NCBI GenBank assembly: GCA_018061145.1 | Contig: JAGOUR010000006.1 | Location: 1-57,020 of the forward strand | DNA from: Minisyncoccota bacterium | GTDB taxonomy: Bacteria; Patescibacteriota; Minisyncoccia; Phycocordibacterales; UBA9973 | DNA: 57,020 bases | Reading direction: 5' to 3' | In this document: piece after piece, positions 46,934-55,750 of the stretch | How the letters are laid out: each line of letters begins with the position of its first letter | Numbering within the stretch: position 1 is the first letter of the stretch | Position numbers and translations under genes: made by a program | Notes under the pieces: generated by a model | Told to the model about the DNA's origin: nothing | Databases searched by the model: none | Seen by the model: only the letters and a program-made list of their open reading frames with translations

Positions 46934-48250
46934 TTGTAGGTTCAAGCTCCAGAGAGTGTAGTCTTTTTTATTTATAAAGAATAGTGTCCTTTCTGCTTCA
47001 TCTACTGCCAGTTTCGTTGCATCTATTGGTGTTTCGTATATTGAGTTCGATATCTCGCTAGATGTCCCTATCTCTGTATTTATTCTTATGAACTTGTCAT
47101 CAAATGAGACCTTGCCCTGATACCATATATCTGGATACGCACTCCCCTCTGTTGTGTTTGGTATAGCGCAGTATATCCTAATGCTGTCATTTGTCCATAC
47201 ACATTTTTCTGGTAGTCCAAATAAATTCAGTGGAGTATATTTGTTTGTAGATATTGTATATATACCGAGTATTGGACCATTGTTTGTACTACTACTGTAT
47301 AGCACTTTATCTCCGGATGGAGACACTAGTGTAGTCAATCCTTTTATCCCACCTATGATTTTTCGTAGGCTCCCCTTTATCGTTGGCAGTGAGTATATAT
47401 AACCCTCCGTATTATACGATGCTTTTGTTGTTATAAAGATGGTTTGATTTACTGGCCATTGGGCTAACCACTCAGAGAATGTTGAGTTTAGTATTAAAGT
47501 TCTTTTCACTTCGGTAAATGACCCTATTGTTCCAGTCGAACCATTTGTATTTTTCTGTAAATAAAAGAAATTATCTCCGTTTGGTGCTATTGATACATCT
47601 ATCACATTGTCTGGTAGGAATCCACTCTTGCTACCTCCTAGTGTGCCTGCTACAGTTTTTATCGTTAATCCATCTTCACCCAAGAGTCTATATATTACAT
47701 TGTTCGCATTTGAGCCAAAGATTCCTTCGTGGATTTCTGGTATTGTTGAGTTTGATATTTTACCAGTAGCTTTAGTATCTAGATATGTCTGATAGATGTG
47801 ACCGCTACTCTTCTTCATATATCTTATCGATGGAACTTTTTCTGTTGTTGGTTCTGGGGGTGTAATCGTCTTCGTTACCTTTGTTGTTTTGCTCTTTGCT
47901 ATTTCTTCTATTTTCTCTTCTATCGGTTTAGGTGGGAGAGGTCTCTCATCTATGAAAAATGTCACCCCTGATACAGCAAAATCAGTGAGCTGTGTAAACT
48001 TTGAATTTATATTTATACCACTGACTATATTTTTTATGGCACTGCCTAGGGCATCTGTAGGGCTAGGTGTCGAGTCATTGTTTGCTTTAGAGCCAAAGCC
48101 AAAAGGAGAAAATATTCTATTTATTGTTGAGGTGTCACCAGGGTTATTTATATCCCCTGCTGGTTTGTTCATGGCATAGTAAATATATCCACCACCCACA
48201 GAGGCGATAGCTATAAATCCTATTATCATTAATATTGTATTTCGTGACAT
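46931..48250 (-). CDS. Membrane-anchored protein with beta-propeller-like repeats
   Basis: About 439 residues from MSRNTILMII. The longer ORF to 48289 overlaps the upstream gene. One N-terminal membrane helix (ILMIIGFIAIASVGGGYIYYA) is followed by a Pro/Lys-rich stalk (EEKIEEIAKSKTTKVTKT). A C-terminal domain with recurring strands such as IDVSIAPNGDNFFYLQK, LVSPSGDKVLYSSS and LAVDEAERTLFFINK looks like a WD40/TolB-type propeller. It is the last gene of the type IV secretion-like locus. Role unknown; an extracellular scaffold or sensor is possible. Confidence 0.65.
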   Translation of the reverse strand: MSRNTILMIIGFIAIASVGGGYIYYAMNKPAGDINNPGDTSTINRIFSPFGFGSKANNDSTPSPTDALGSAIKNIVSGININSKFTQLTDFAVSGVTFFIDERPLPPKPIEEKIEEIAKSKTTKVTKTITPPEPTTEKVPSIRYMKKSSGHIYQTYLDTKATGKISNSTIPEIHEGIFGSNANNVIYRLLGEDGLTIKTVAGTLGGSKSGFLPDNVIDVSIAPNGDNFFYLQKNTNGSTGTIGSFTEVKRTLILNSTFSEWLAQWPVNQTIFITTKASYNTEGYIYSLPTIKGSLRKIIGGIKGLTTLVSPSGDKVLYSSSTNNGPILGIYTISTNKYTPLNLFGLPEKCVWTNDSIRIYCAIPNTTEGSAYPDIWYQGKVSFDDKFIRINTEIGTSSEISNSIYETPIDATKLAVDEAERTLFFINKKDYTLWSLNLQ

Positions 48251-48261
48251 ATTTTTATATT

Positions 48262-50463
48262 TTAGTGTCCAGTTGTTGACCAGTGCCAAGGTTCACTAGA
48301 TAAATTTTTAAGATTATATTTACTTGCATTTGCTTTTAGCCAGAGGAAGCATTTGTTGTCTTTGGTTGCTATCTTTGAACCTTCGCATCTAAAGTCAAAA
48401 GCAAGACCACTCTCGTGCATTGAAGTCCCCGGGATTGCTGTGTCTGGCTTACATCTTGCATTTTGCTTGTATACATTTGCTGCTCCACAATTTTGTGCAC
48501 GCAATTCTTCTTGTCTAGTTTTTGACCTAAATCCAAAACCTGTAATTTTAATATTCTGACTCCATGCCAGGTCTATCATCTTTTTTAAGTTATCTTGCAT
48601 TGTTTTGCATACAGGGAACGATCCTCCTGCAGTCTGAACTTGGTATATCCCCTCTGGGCATCTTGCTACTGCTGTTCCTAGTGGTGGCAGAGCATCGTTT
48701 TCACTCATAGCATCTTCTTCTACCTCTATATTTGCTTGTCCGATATTGAGCTCTCCTCCTAGTAGGTCTGGATTTATAGTATTTAGTAGCATCCAAGATC
48801 CTAATGCTAGCACTAGTCCCATCAGTGCTCCACCTATCTTTTGCTTTGATTCTGTCTTTGCAAAAATAGATTCTGATCCCATCCATTGTATGCCATATAT
48901 GACAATCATTATCACAGCCAATGCGCCACATATACCTAAGAAAATTTTCACTATTAGGTTTATGTAGTCTCCTAATTGTTTTGTGTTATCTATCGATTTT
49001 ATCTCACCGATTGGAGCCAGGAGATTGTACTCATCATTTGCTATGCGTGGGTTTATTGCCCCTGGGTCTACGGTGTCTTCTTGGGACCCTGATTGTTCCC
49101 AGTCTTCATCACAAGCTCCTACGCACTCATAATATATCCTACCCCCTACACGATCCACAGATGACCACTTTTCCCCATCTGGAGTGGCTAGTTCAAAGTA
49201 ATAAAGACAATCATATCCATCTGATATATCGATCAATCCAGAACCTATAGTTTCGCACTCTTCTTCTCCTGCTATGTAGTTTAGTGTGACTGCCTCGGTA
49301 GCTGGCATTATTATTGTTTTATTTTCCAGCCCTGAACTACTCAGTGCGTTGTTACAGTTGAAATTTGGGATAGAGCTAGCTGGACAGCTGTCCATTTCTT
49401 TTACTGTTAGTTGCAGTTCTTTGTTTGCACAATTAACAGTCTGAATCACGATACTTACTTTTGTACTACCCTCTTTGTAGAAAGTATCACCAGTTTTACC
49501 ATAAGGGTAAAAATTCGCCTTGTCTACAATACAATTATTACTAGAAGTATCCCCTGCAACAATTCCCGAAGCTGTCCATCCCACTGGTTTTGCTGGAGGG
49601 GATGAACTTTTTTCACAACTATCAATAATAATTAATGCTGGGTCACTTTTTTCTGATGACTGACATAGTGCTAAAGATTCAAAAGCTTTAGATCTGCTCC
49701 ACTTTTTATCAGACTCTTTGTATCCAGTATAGAAAAACATATCCTTCTTGGTTGTCCATGCAACCCCATAGGCCTGCATCCTCAAAGTAAAATCAGTTTT
49801 TGTTGGGATAATGGTTTGTTCAAAACAAATTGAAAATGAAGTAGCTTTGGTCTTGTCAGCATACATATTAAAGACAGCTGTGTCATGAGCTAGAGTACAA
49901 GCATCTTCACTGCTAAATCTATGAAAAGATTTAGACCTGTTTGTATCGAAGTAATCACTTAATTCAAGCGCAGATGCATAGTACCAATTCCCAGAACCCC
50001 CTACTCTGGTATCTGTGGCTACTGTTTTGAAATTAACTACAGCTTTATATGTATTAATCCCATCTAAGTCTAATTCCCTACCCTCAATCTCTATTTGATA
50101 TAAACTATTTCTAATTAAACTCTCTACTCCATTTATAGGAAGGTCAAATGACATCAGGCTTGTCAGGTCTTTTAGGTCTGGATAAAATTTACCACTTAAA
50201 ACAGAATTTATAGAGGATCTTTTCCCTACTGCGTCTAGTTTATATACTTTGTAATTTATATCCTCATCTCGTGTTGTCGCGGTTACCTGTACATTTATGG
50301 TTACTCTAGACTCTTCTACCTTGGGGCTCCCGTTTATTCCTAAAGCATAAACTGTGTTTGAAAAACACAAAAAAGCAAAAAAGATAAAAATAACCTTATG
50401 AAAAAATACATTTTTAAATATAGATATAAATTTATATTTTTTTGTTTCTTTTTTTGTTTTCAT
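48262..50463 (-). CDS. VirB2-like membrane hairpin fused to a VanY-type D,D-carboxypeptidase
   Basis: 733 residues. N-terminal signal-like helix (VIFIFFAFLCFSNTVYALG), then an exported region of about 450 residues with several Cys. Next come two membrane helices (INLIVKIFLGICGALAVIMI and IGGALMGLVLALGSWMLL) with the spacing of VirB2/TrbC-type pilins. The C-terminal M15B peptidase has the zinc motif SMHESGLAFDF and the final EPWHWSTTGH. VanY enzymes trim peptidoglycan stems. Within this secretion-like locus I infer local wall remodelling around the channel. Confidence 0.8.
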   Translation of the reverse strand: MKTKKETKKYKFISIFKNVFFHKVIFIFFAFLCFSNTVYALGINGSPKVEESRVTINVQVTATTRDEDINYKVYKLDAVGKRSSINSVLSGKFYPDLKDLTSLMSFDLPINGVESLIRNSLYQIEIEGRELDLDGINTYKAVVNFKTVATDTRVGGSGNWYYASALELSDYFDTNRSKSFHRFSSEDACTLAHDTAVFNMYADKTKATSFSICFEQTIIPTKTDFTLRMQAYGVAWTTKKDMFFYTGYKESDKKWSRSKAFESLALCQSSEKSDPALIIIDSCEKSSSPPAKPVGWTASGIVAGDTSSNNCIVDKANFYPYGKTGDTFYKEGSTKVSIVIQTVNCANKELQLTVKEMDSCPASSIPNFNCNNALSSSGLENKTIIMPATEAVTLNYIAGEEECETIGSGLIDISDGYDCLYYFELATPDGEKWSSVDRVGGRIYYECVGACDEDWEQSGSQEDTVDPGAINPRIANDEYNLLAPIGEIKSIDNTKQLGDYINLIVKIFLGICGALAVIMIVIYGIQWMGSESIFAKTESKQKIGGALMGLVLALGSWMLLNTINPDLLGGELNIGQANIEVEEDAMSENDALPPLGTAVARCPEGIYQVQTAGGSFPVCKTMQDNLKKMIDLAWSQNIKITGFGFRSKTRQEELRAQNCGAANVYKQNARCKPDTAIPGTSMHESGLAFDFRCEGSKIATKDNKCFLWLKANASKYNLKNLSSEPWHWSTTGH

Positions 50464-50464
50464 A

Positions 50465-51451
50465 CTATAGATTTATCTTTAGACTTTGTGTTGCCGACTG
50501 AAATAATTTTAAGGTGTTTTCTATGTATAGATTTATCTCTGCGTATCCCCCGCGGGCTGTGGGCTTTATAGTGAGCATATTTTTCTTTCTTGGTGTTGGT
50601 ATGGTGTCCCCGTTTATCTTCCATTCGTATATGTGGGCTTGAGTGTTTGTTGTGTCACCCATAAAGTATGGTTCTGCCTTGATAGTCATCTCTTCTGATT
50701 CAAGTGGGATTTCTTTGTCTAGAATCTTGTTGTAGTAAATACCTTCTACTGGATCTTTTTTGTAGAATAATATTTGAGGGTTTACTCCAGATATTTTGAT
50801 TATTCCCGTTGAGTTTGTGTTATCTGTGCTAGACATAGAAACCACCTCTACGGTATCCTCGAGTTCATTTGTTAGATTAAATATAAAAGAATTTTTTTTG
50901 TATCCTGATTGAGATTGATCAGTCTTGTCGTTTAGCTTCCAGTTGTATGTCGCACTGTTTGCTTGGATTCCTTTTGGTCCACTGGGTATGGCTATGATTT
51001 TGACCCTACCCTCTTTGGGTGGCAGGGCTTTGCCTCTATAGAATGGTGGCACATATGAATCTAGTGATTGCCACAATATATCCATATCTCCTGGGCTTAA
51101 AATTATTCTTTTCTGTATGATGTCTCCTTCTACTGTCGTGATTTTTATATCCAGTAGGGATTTTGTCCCCAAGGCTCCCATTTTAAAAGAAAAATCTTTT
51201 ACTCCAGTATTTTTTAATAGAATTTTTTCCCCACTCCTCCACTCTATCTGAGCTCTGTTTAAATCTGTGGCATAGCTCTCTAATGTGATGGTCACATCTT
51301 CGTAGGGTTTTGGGTTCTCTGGTGCAACAGTGGCCACTATATCTAGTGCTTTTGTTTCTGCATATATTTTTATATTATGTGCACTGAAAAATAAACTAAT
51401 TATAAGAATTAGAAATATTGACTTAGATAGGATTGGAGAATTTTTACTCAC
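50465..51451 (-). CDS. Exported Ig-like protein of the secretion locus
   Basis: 328 residues from a GTG start, with TATAAT (51463-51458) exactly 6 nt upstream. Signal peptide: SKSIFLILIISLFFSAHNIKIYA. The rest is beta-rich with Ig-like repeats: PENPKPYEDVTITLESYATD, IPSGPKGIQANSATYNWKL and IYEWKINGDTIPTPRKKNML. No membrane anchor after the signal. It lies one base upstream of the VanY fusion gene, so the two are co-translated. An extracellular structural partner of the secretion machine is inferred. Confidence 0.7.
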   Translation of the reverse strand: MSKNSPILSKSIFLILIISLFFSAHNIKIYAETKALDIVATVAPENPKPYEDVTITLESYATDLNRAQIEWRSGEKILLKNTGVKDFSFKMGALGTKSLLDIKITTVEGDIIQKRIILSPGDMDILWQSLDSYVPPFYRGKALPPKEGRVKIIAIPSGPKGIQANSATYNWKLNDKTDQSQSGYKKNSFIFNLTNELEDTVEVVSMSSTDNTNSTGIIKISGVNPQILFYKKDPVEGIYYNKILDKEIPLESEEMTIKAEPYFMGDTTNTQAHIYEWKINGDTIPTPRKKNMLTIKPTARGGYAEINLYIENTLKLFQSATQSLKINL

Positions 51452-51486
51452 TCCTTTATTATATGATACATTTAGAATTCAAACAA

Positions 51487-53322
51487 TTATTGTTGTGCAC
51501 TACTTGCATCATCTTTGGCTTTTTTGATGGCCAATATCTGAGACGGGTCGGAAGTGATTATCTGGTCTTCTGTGTATGAAGCGATTGTCTTTACTGCAAC
51601 GTGTTTTAAGCCAGCAAAGAATATACCCTCCCCTACATTTGCCTCTAGAAGTAGATATTTCTCTTCGTCTGTTAGGTTGAATGTTTTCTGCAGTACGTCT
51701 ACTGTAGATGGAGATTGTTTTAATAGTAGTTGGATAGATGAGTTGGTCACTATTGGTACACCATATGGGCTCTTCATAAAGTCCCCTACGTCTTGGGTTA
51801 TAGTAGCTAGACCTAGATAATACTTACGTCCTCTTTTTGCTATTGAGTATAGGAATGAAGCAGTATCTTCTGATTTCATCATCCACCAGGCCTCATCCAC
51901 CACTAGGAGTCTCTTTTTAATGTTCTTGCGCACAGCGTTCCATATATAGTGTGTGACTATATACATAGCCACTGGCTTGAGCTCATCCTCCATATCACGC
52001 ACAGAAAATACTACAAATTTTTTATTTATATCTACATTTGATGGCTTGTTTAGGAATGATGCCCATGATCCACGAGTGTATTTTGCTAGTCTTTGTATGA
52101 TAGACTCGCTACCCTCCATACCAGAGAGCACCATTTCAAAGTCTGATAGTAGTGGTGGCTCTATGTTTCTAAAATCTGATTCAGGTGTGATGTCTTTTAG
52201 TGCGTATGTTTCGGTAATAGCTCTGTCTATTATGGAATCTTCTTCTGGTGTGAGCCCCCCTAGCATGATACGGAATAAACCTACTAGATTTATCGTATTT
52301 GAACGCAATACATCTCCGCCAGTCTCGTCTGCTGATGGTATAGGTAGGTCAAAAGGATTGATGTGGTGGTCAGAAGAAAGTGCAATATTGAAATACCTAC
52401 CCCCTACTGCTTCTGCTAGGTATTCATACTCACGCTCTGGGTCGATAACGATGACCTCTGTATCAAACATGAGAGTACGGATAATCTCAAGTTTTGTTGC
52501 ATATGATTTACCTGCACCAGACGTAGCAAATGTAATCGAATTGTAGTTTGGTAGTGAAAAACGGTCGAATATAATAAGACTTGAATTGTGTCTATTTACT
52601 CCATATAGGATACCCTGATCTGAGGTAAGGTCAAAAGATACAAATGGGAATATTGATGATAGAGGCTCTGTATTTAGCTTCTGGTGAATCTCTAGTAGAT
52701 CTGTGCCTGTAGGTATGACACTCTTGAACCCTTCTTCTTGTTGGAATAGGGCTGGTTTTAGATATATGAGCTTAGATTCGAGGATAGATTTTATCTCATT
52801 TTCTGTCTTGAAGAGTTCATTCTCATTGTCTGCATATATTGTGATATATAGGCCTACGTTAAACATCTTTTCTTGGGCTTGCAGTAGATTGTCACGAAGA
52901 CCCTCTAGGTCCTGGTATGCTGTATCTAGTATTGGGTCGCGAACTAGTCCCTTTGATTCACGTATGGCTACCTGACTCTGTACCTCAGCCACCTTCTTCT
53001 CAAATGTACGTAGGATCTCTGTAGTCTCTATTGGGTGTATGTTTATAGATACATCAAAGACCTTGTCTAGGTTGATTATAGGAGAAAACCAATTATCTAC
53101 TAGATATCTAGGGTATGATATGACAAAGAAAGTACGAGCAATCTTGTCCCCTAGGTTTAGAGATTTTGGTGTTATTTGTAATGCCGAAGGGGCTATTACG
53201 TCTTGGAGCTCTAGTGTCGCCGCACGGTAAATCTCCTTTGGTAGTATCGGCATGACACCACTACCCTGCTTGTTCTGCTGGTTGTTGTTGCCTCCCCCAA
53301 ATAATGATGAAAAAATTCCCAT
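51487..53322 (-). CDS. virB4: VirB4/TraC-type secretion ATPase, main part
   Basis: 611 residues. Walker A is in NSITFATSGAGKSYATKLEI near residue 263, Walker B in KRLLVVDEAWWMMKSED near residue 465, and the DEAW box and a Q-rich ATP-sensing stretch (LGLATITQDVGDFM) follow. The C-terminal HAS-barrel-like region is normal, but the usual first 200 residues are encoded by the separate upstream gene. VirB4 is the universal energiser of type IV secretion and conjugation. A Gln/Asn-rich N-terminus (GGGNNNQQNKQGSG) is unusual. Confidence 0.88.
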   Translation of the reverse strand: MGIFSSLFGGGNNNQQNKQGSGVMPILPKEIYRAATLELQDVIAPSALQITPKSLNLGDKIARTFFVISYPRYLVDNWFSPIINLDKVFDVSINIHPIETTEILRTFEKKVAEVQSQVAIRESKGLVRDPILDTAYQDLEGLRDNLLQAQEKMFNVGLYITIYADNENELFKTENEIKSILESKLIYLKPALFQQEEGFKSVIPTGTDLLEIHQKLNTEPLSSIFPFVSFDLTSDQGILYGVNRHNSSLIIFDRFSLPNYNSITFATSGAGKSYATKLEIIRTLMFDTEVIVIDPEREYEYLAEAVGGRYFNIALSSDHHINPFDLPIPSADETGGDVLRSNTINLVGLFRIMLGGLTPEEDSIIDRAITETYALKDITPESDFRNIEPPLLSDFEMVLSGMEGSESIIQRLAKYTRGSWASFLNKPSNVDINKKFVVFSVRDMEDELKPVAMYIVTHYIWNAVRKNIKKRLLVVDEAWWMMKSEDTASFLYSIAKRGRKYYLGLATITQDVGDFMKSPYGVPIVTNSSIQLLLKQSPSTVDVLQKTFNLTDEEKYLLLEANVGEGIFFAGLKHVAVKTIASYTEDQIITSDPSQILAIKKAKDDASSAQQ

Positions 53323-53323
53323 A

Positions 53324-53977
53324 TTATAATTTCATTCCTTGGCTTATGTCACCAGGATTAAATGTTTTATAAAATAATTCTACTACTTCCTCTGTTTTTA
53401 GTTGAGAAGTTCTGATCCCCATTCCCGAAAGTCCTGATGCTACTACACTCACACGCTGATCTAGTTGGGATCTGGTCTCTTCGAACTCAGCCATTTCTGT
53501 TTCTTTTTTGGAAAGCTCTGCAGGAGCAGACATACCCACCCTACTACCTGTAAGCTTATCAAATATTCCCTCTGTGGGTTTTATTATTGTAGAGCTGTAT
53601 GGTATTACGATAAAGAATGACTTTGTCATTATATTCACCTCGTCAGTAAAAGATCTTATAAAGTCTATGTATTCCTTGGTCTGCATCTTAAGCAGTGGCT
53701 CTACTTGATTCTTCATTCTGTCTTCGAGTGTCATTAAATACGGACGGATATCTAATCTTCGAGACTGCACTACTATTTCTACGGAAAAATCCAGACTATT
53801 TAGAAATGTTTGGAATTGATTTATTATTGCTACTTGCTCATCGCTAGACTTTAGAGATAAATTTATCGAAGAAGCTATCAGTATTGCCCGATATCCCCCA
53901 TCTTTCAGGATGATCACTCCATCACGGATTTCTTTTATTGGTACAAATTCTTGAGATTTTTCTGCATTGATTGCCAT
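53324..53977 (-). CDS. VirB4 N-terminal domain as a separate protein
   Basis: 217 residues. It resembles the N-terminal domain of VirB4/TraC: FVPIKEIRDGVIILKDGGYRAIL, then EQVAIINQFQTFLNSLDFSVEIVVQSRRLD, a segment PYLMTLEDRMKNQVEPLLK, and a conserved FFIVIPYSS. It ends one base before the ATPase gene, so a split of one ancestral gene, or a stable two-subunit form, is likely. A TATAAT (53989-53984) lies 6 nt before the ATG. This arrangement recurs in CPR genomes as far as I recall. Confidence 0.8.
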   Translation of the reverse strand: MAINAEKSQEFVPIKEIRDGVIILKDGGYRAILIASSINLSLKSSDEQVAIINQFQTFLNSLDFSVEIVVQSRRLDIRPYLMTLEDRMKNQVEPLLKMQTKEYIDFIRSFTDEVNIMTKSFFIVIPYSSTIIKPTEGIFDKLTGSRVGMSAPAELSKKETEMAEFEETRSQLDQRVSVVASGLSGMGIRTSQLKTEEVVELFYKTFNPGDISQGMKL

Positions 53978-54013
53978 TTTTATATTATATCATCAATTTT
54001 TATTTTTAGTGCA

Positions 54014-54041
54014 AAAAAACCTCTACTACGAGAGGTTTTTT
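54014..54041 (-). terminator. Terminator inside the secretion locus
   Basis: AAAAAACCTCT/AGAGGTTTTTT stem, overlapping the last codons of the PrgI gene. It separates PrgI from the VirB4 pair, which has its own -10 box. Confidence 0.8.
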
Positions 54042-54439
54042 GAGTTATCTTCTTCTTTCATGTCGAGTCCCCATGCAATATCTTTTAATTTACTTTGAGA
54101 CATTTTAGGTACGACAGAGGTTTGTTTTATTTCTTCTTCGACTTCTTCATTTTTTTCTTGGATTCTCTGTTTCCATATATATAGTTTATTTCCGAGTGCA
54201 TATGTGATCGCTGCCTGGAGATAATATATGAATGGCTGATTGTTTATCTTGTAAAAAACTAAAGCCAATACTAACCCCGCAATAGGTATAATCAGGAATA
54301 TGCCTATCCACAATGGCATCGTTTTGTATATTAAAAATACAATACCAGCTCCCCCAGCTAGGTATGAGAATTGTTTGAACGTAAAAGGTCCAAATAATTT
54401 ATCTTCTATATCTATGAATTGTGGGACTTTGAATTGCAT
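54026..54439 (-). CDS. PrgI-family membrane protein
   Basis: 137 residues with the PrgI pattern: MQFKVPQFIDIEDKLFGPFT at the N-terminus, two close membrane helices (about residues 27-67), then NNQPFIYYLQAAITYALGNK and a charged tail. PrgI proteins, first known from conjugative plasmids of Gram-positives, work beside VirB4 in the cytoplasmic membrane, as VirB3 does. It is the middle gene of the secretion-like locus. Confidence 0.88.
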   Translation of the reverse strand: MQFKVPQFIDIEDKLFGPFTFKQFSYLAGGAGIVFLIYKTMPLWIGIFLIIPIAGLVLALVFYKINNQPFIYYLQAAITYALGNKLYIWKQRIQEKNEEVEEEIKQTSVVPKMSQSKLKDIAWGLDMKEEDNSKNLS

Positions 54440-54454
54440 ATATATGATTGGTGT

Positions 54455-55612
54455 TTATATTTGCTCATGATACGGATCATGAATTACTGACTTTGTTGTG
54501 TTTTGTGTAGGTATATTTGATATTGGTTGATTGCTTTTGGATACTCCACTTGCTGTTGCTCCTTGGAGCTTCATATTTAGTATTGATTTTGTTGATTGGG
54601 GATTCTCTATTCCGTACAATACTGATTTTTGTGTTTCTTTGCTCGGTATGATGTGTGATTCCTGAGGACTACTACCCTCCTCTACTACCGAGACCCCAGA
54701 TTTTACCATTATATTGTCTTCTTTTATTGTAACTTTTTCTTCGTCTGCTTTTTCTTCTGTATTCTCGTCTGCTAGTATCTCTATCCCCGATATTTTCATG
54801 CCATCACTGGTCTCTTTCTTTTCAAATTCTGCGATTGGTAAATTTGATGGAACGAATGGCTCTGTTTTCTTGTATGGGGGTGTCGGGATGTTTGATTTCT
54901 TGTATGGGGGTATCGGTATCTCTATTTTTTCATTTTCAGCGTCATCTCTTTTTGTATTTTGAATTAGGAATGACCTTATATTTTTAAAAACCTGTTCATT
55001 CACCTCTGATACTATGAGATCTATATTTTCTGGTGAAGCTTGGACCCCTACTGACAGTTCATTCCTGTAGTTTTCACTTGGGATTATCCCTAGCATGACT
55101 TTTGTGGTTACTTCATCTAGGGTGCTCATGCTCGGCATGTTTAATTTGTACTTACTGGCTATATTGTATAGGTTCTTTTTGTAATTGGAATTTGTTATAG
55201 CTTCTTGAACTGCAGGTGGCAACCCTTTGAATCTATCGTCGATATTCTGGGCTCCGCCGTATTTGTTTTTTGCTATGTTCTCTATGTTTGATTCAAATGT
55301 ATTTTCTAGGGCTGGGCGGATAGATGCGAATACCTCCCTATCTAGCTCAGATATCATGGGTGATATCTTTTCTTTAGGGAGAGTGAGTTCTTGGATTAAG
55401 ATATCCTCATATTGATTCAAGTGTATGACTCCTAGGAGTGCCAGACTAGTCTCTGTTATTAGGGATTTTAATTGGTCCTCTGTCAGATTATATCTATTTC
55501 CTATTTTTTCTGTCTGATCTATCCAGGCCATACTACTAAAAATAGCAGCAGCTTCTGGTGGTAGCTTTGAAAAGTATTCTGCTATTTGTTTTTGTAGTTC
55601 TGTTTTGTCCAT
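54455..55612 (-). CDS. Helical cytoplasmic protein of the secretion locus
   Basis: 385 residues. The N-terminal 210 residues are all-helical, with a repeated two-part pattern (YNLTEDQLKSLITETSLALLGVIH and YKLNMPSMSTLDEVTTKVMLGIIP), which looks like an internal duplication of about 95 residues. The C-terminal half is disordered, Pro/Glu/Ser-rich, with tandem IPPYKKSNIPTPPYKK. No membrane segment. The start ATG is formed by element D. It resembles uncharacterised proteins beside PrgI/VirB4 in CPR; function unknown, perhaps a cytoplasmic adaptor. Confidence 0.65.
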   Translation of the reverse strand: MDKTELQKQIAEYFSKLPPEAAAIFSSMAWIDQTEKIGNRYNLTEDQLKSLITETSLALLGVIHLNQYEDILIQELTLPKEKISPMISELDREVFASIRPALENTFESNIENIAKNKYGGAQNIDDRFKGLPPAVQEAITNSNYKKNLYNIASKYKLNMPSMSTLDEVTTKVMLGIIPSENYRNELSVGVQASPENIDLIVSEVNEQVFKNIRSFLIQNTKRDDAENEKIEIPIPPYKKSNIPTPPYKKTEPFVPSNLPIAEFEKKETSDGMKISGIEILADENTEEKADEEKVTIKEDNIMVKSGVSVVEEGSSPQESHIIPSKETQKSVLYGIENPQSTKSILNMKLQGATASGVSKSNQPISNIPTQNTTKSVIHDPYHEQI

Positions 55613-55732
55613 CCCGTTAGAGATATGAAATGTTTACATTTCCGTATCTTATTAATTTTTGTTTATAATATTTTTTTGATTATTAATTTTACTTTGTTCT
55701 CTAAATTTGTAACAACATATCTCTAACGGGAT
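55611..55732 (-). repeat. Palindromic start-codon element D (122 bp)
   Basis: Arms ATCCCGTTAGAGATATG (55611-55627) and CATATCTCTAACGGGAT (55716-55732), a perfect 17-bp match and the longest of the family. On the minus strand the hairpin GAAATGTAAACATTTC sits next to the downstream arm, which ends in the ATG (55612-55610) of the next gene. It fills all but 18 bp of the gap after the VirB6-like gene. Confidence 0.9.
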
Positions 55733-55750
55733 CCATTTTTTTATTTATTA

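Noticed and set aside
18909-55732. Palindromic elements as simple intrinsic terminators
   Set aside because: The arms are about 90 nt apart, have no T-tract after the downstream arm, and end in a start codon; this does not fit Rho-independent termination.
55611-55732. Palindromic elements as ordinary MITEs with target duplications
   Set aside because: I compared flanks of all five and found no consistent direct repeat outside the arms, and no transposase gene is in the window. A very old mobile origin cannot be excluded.
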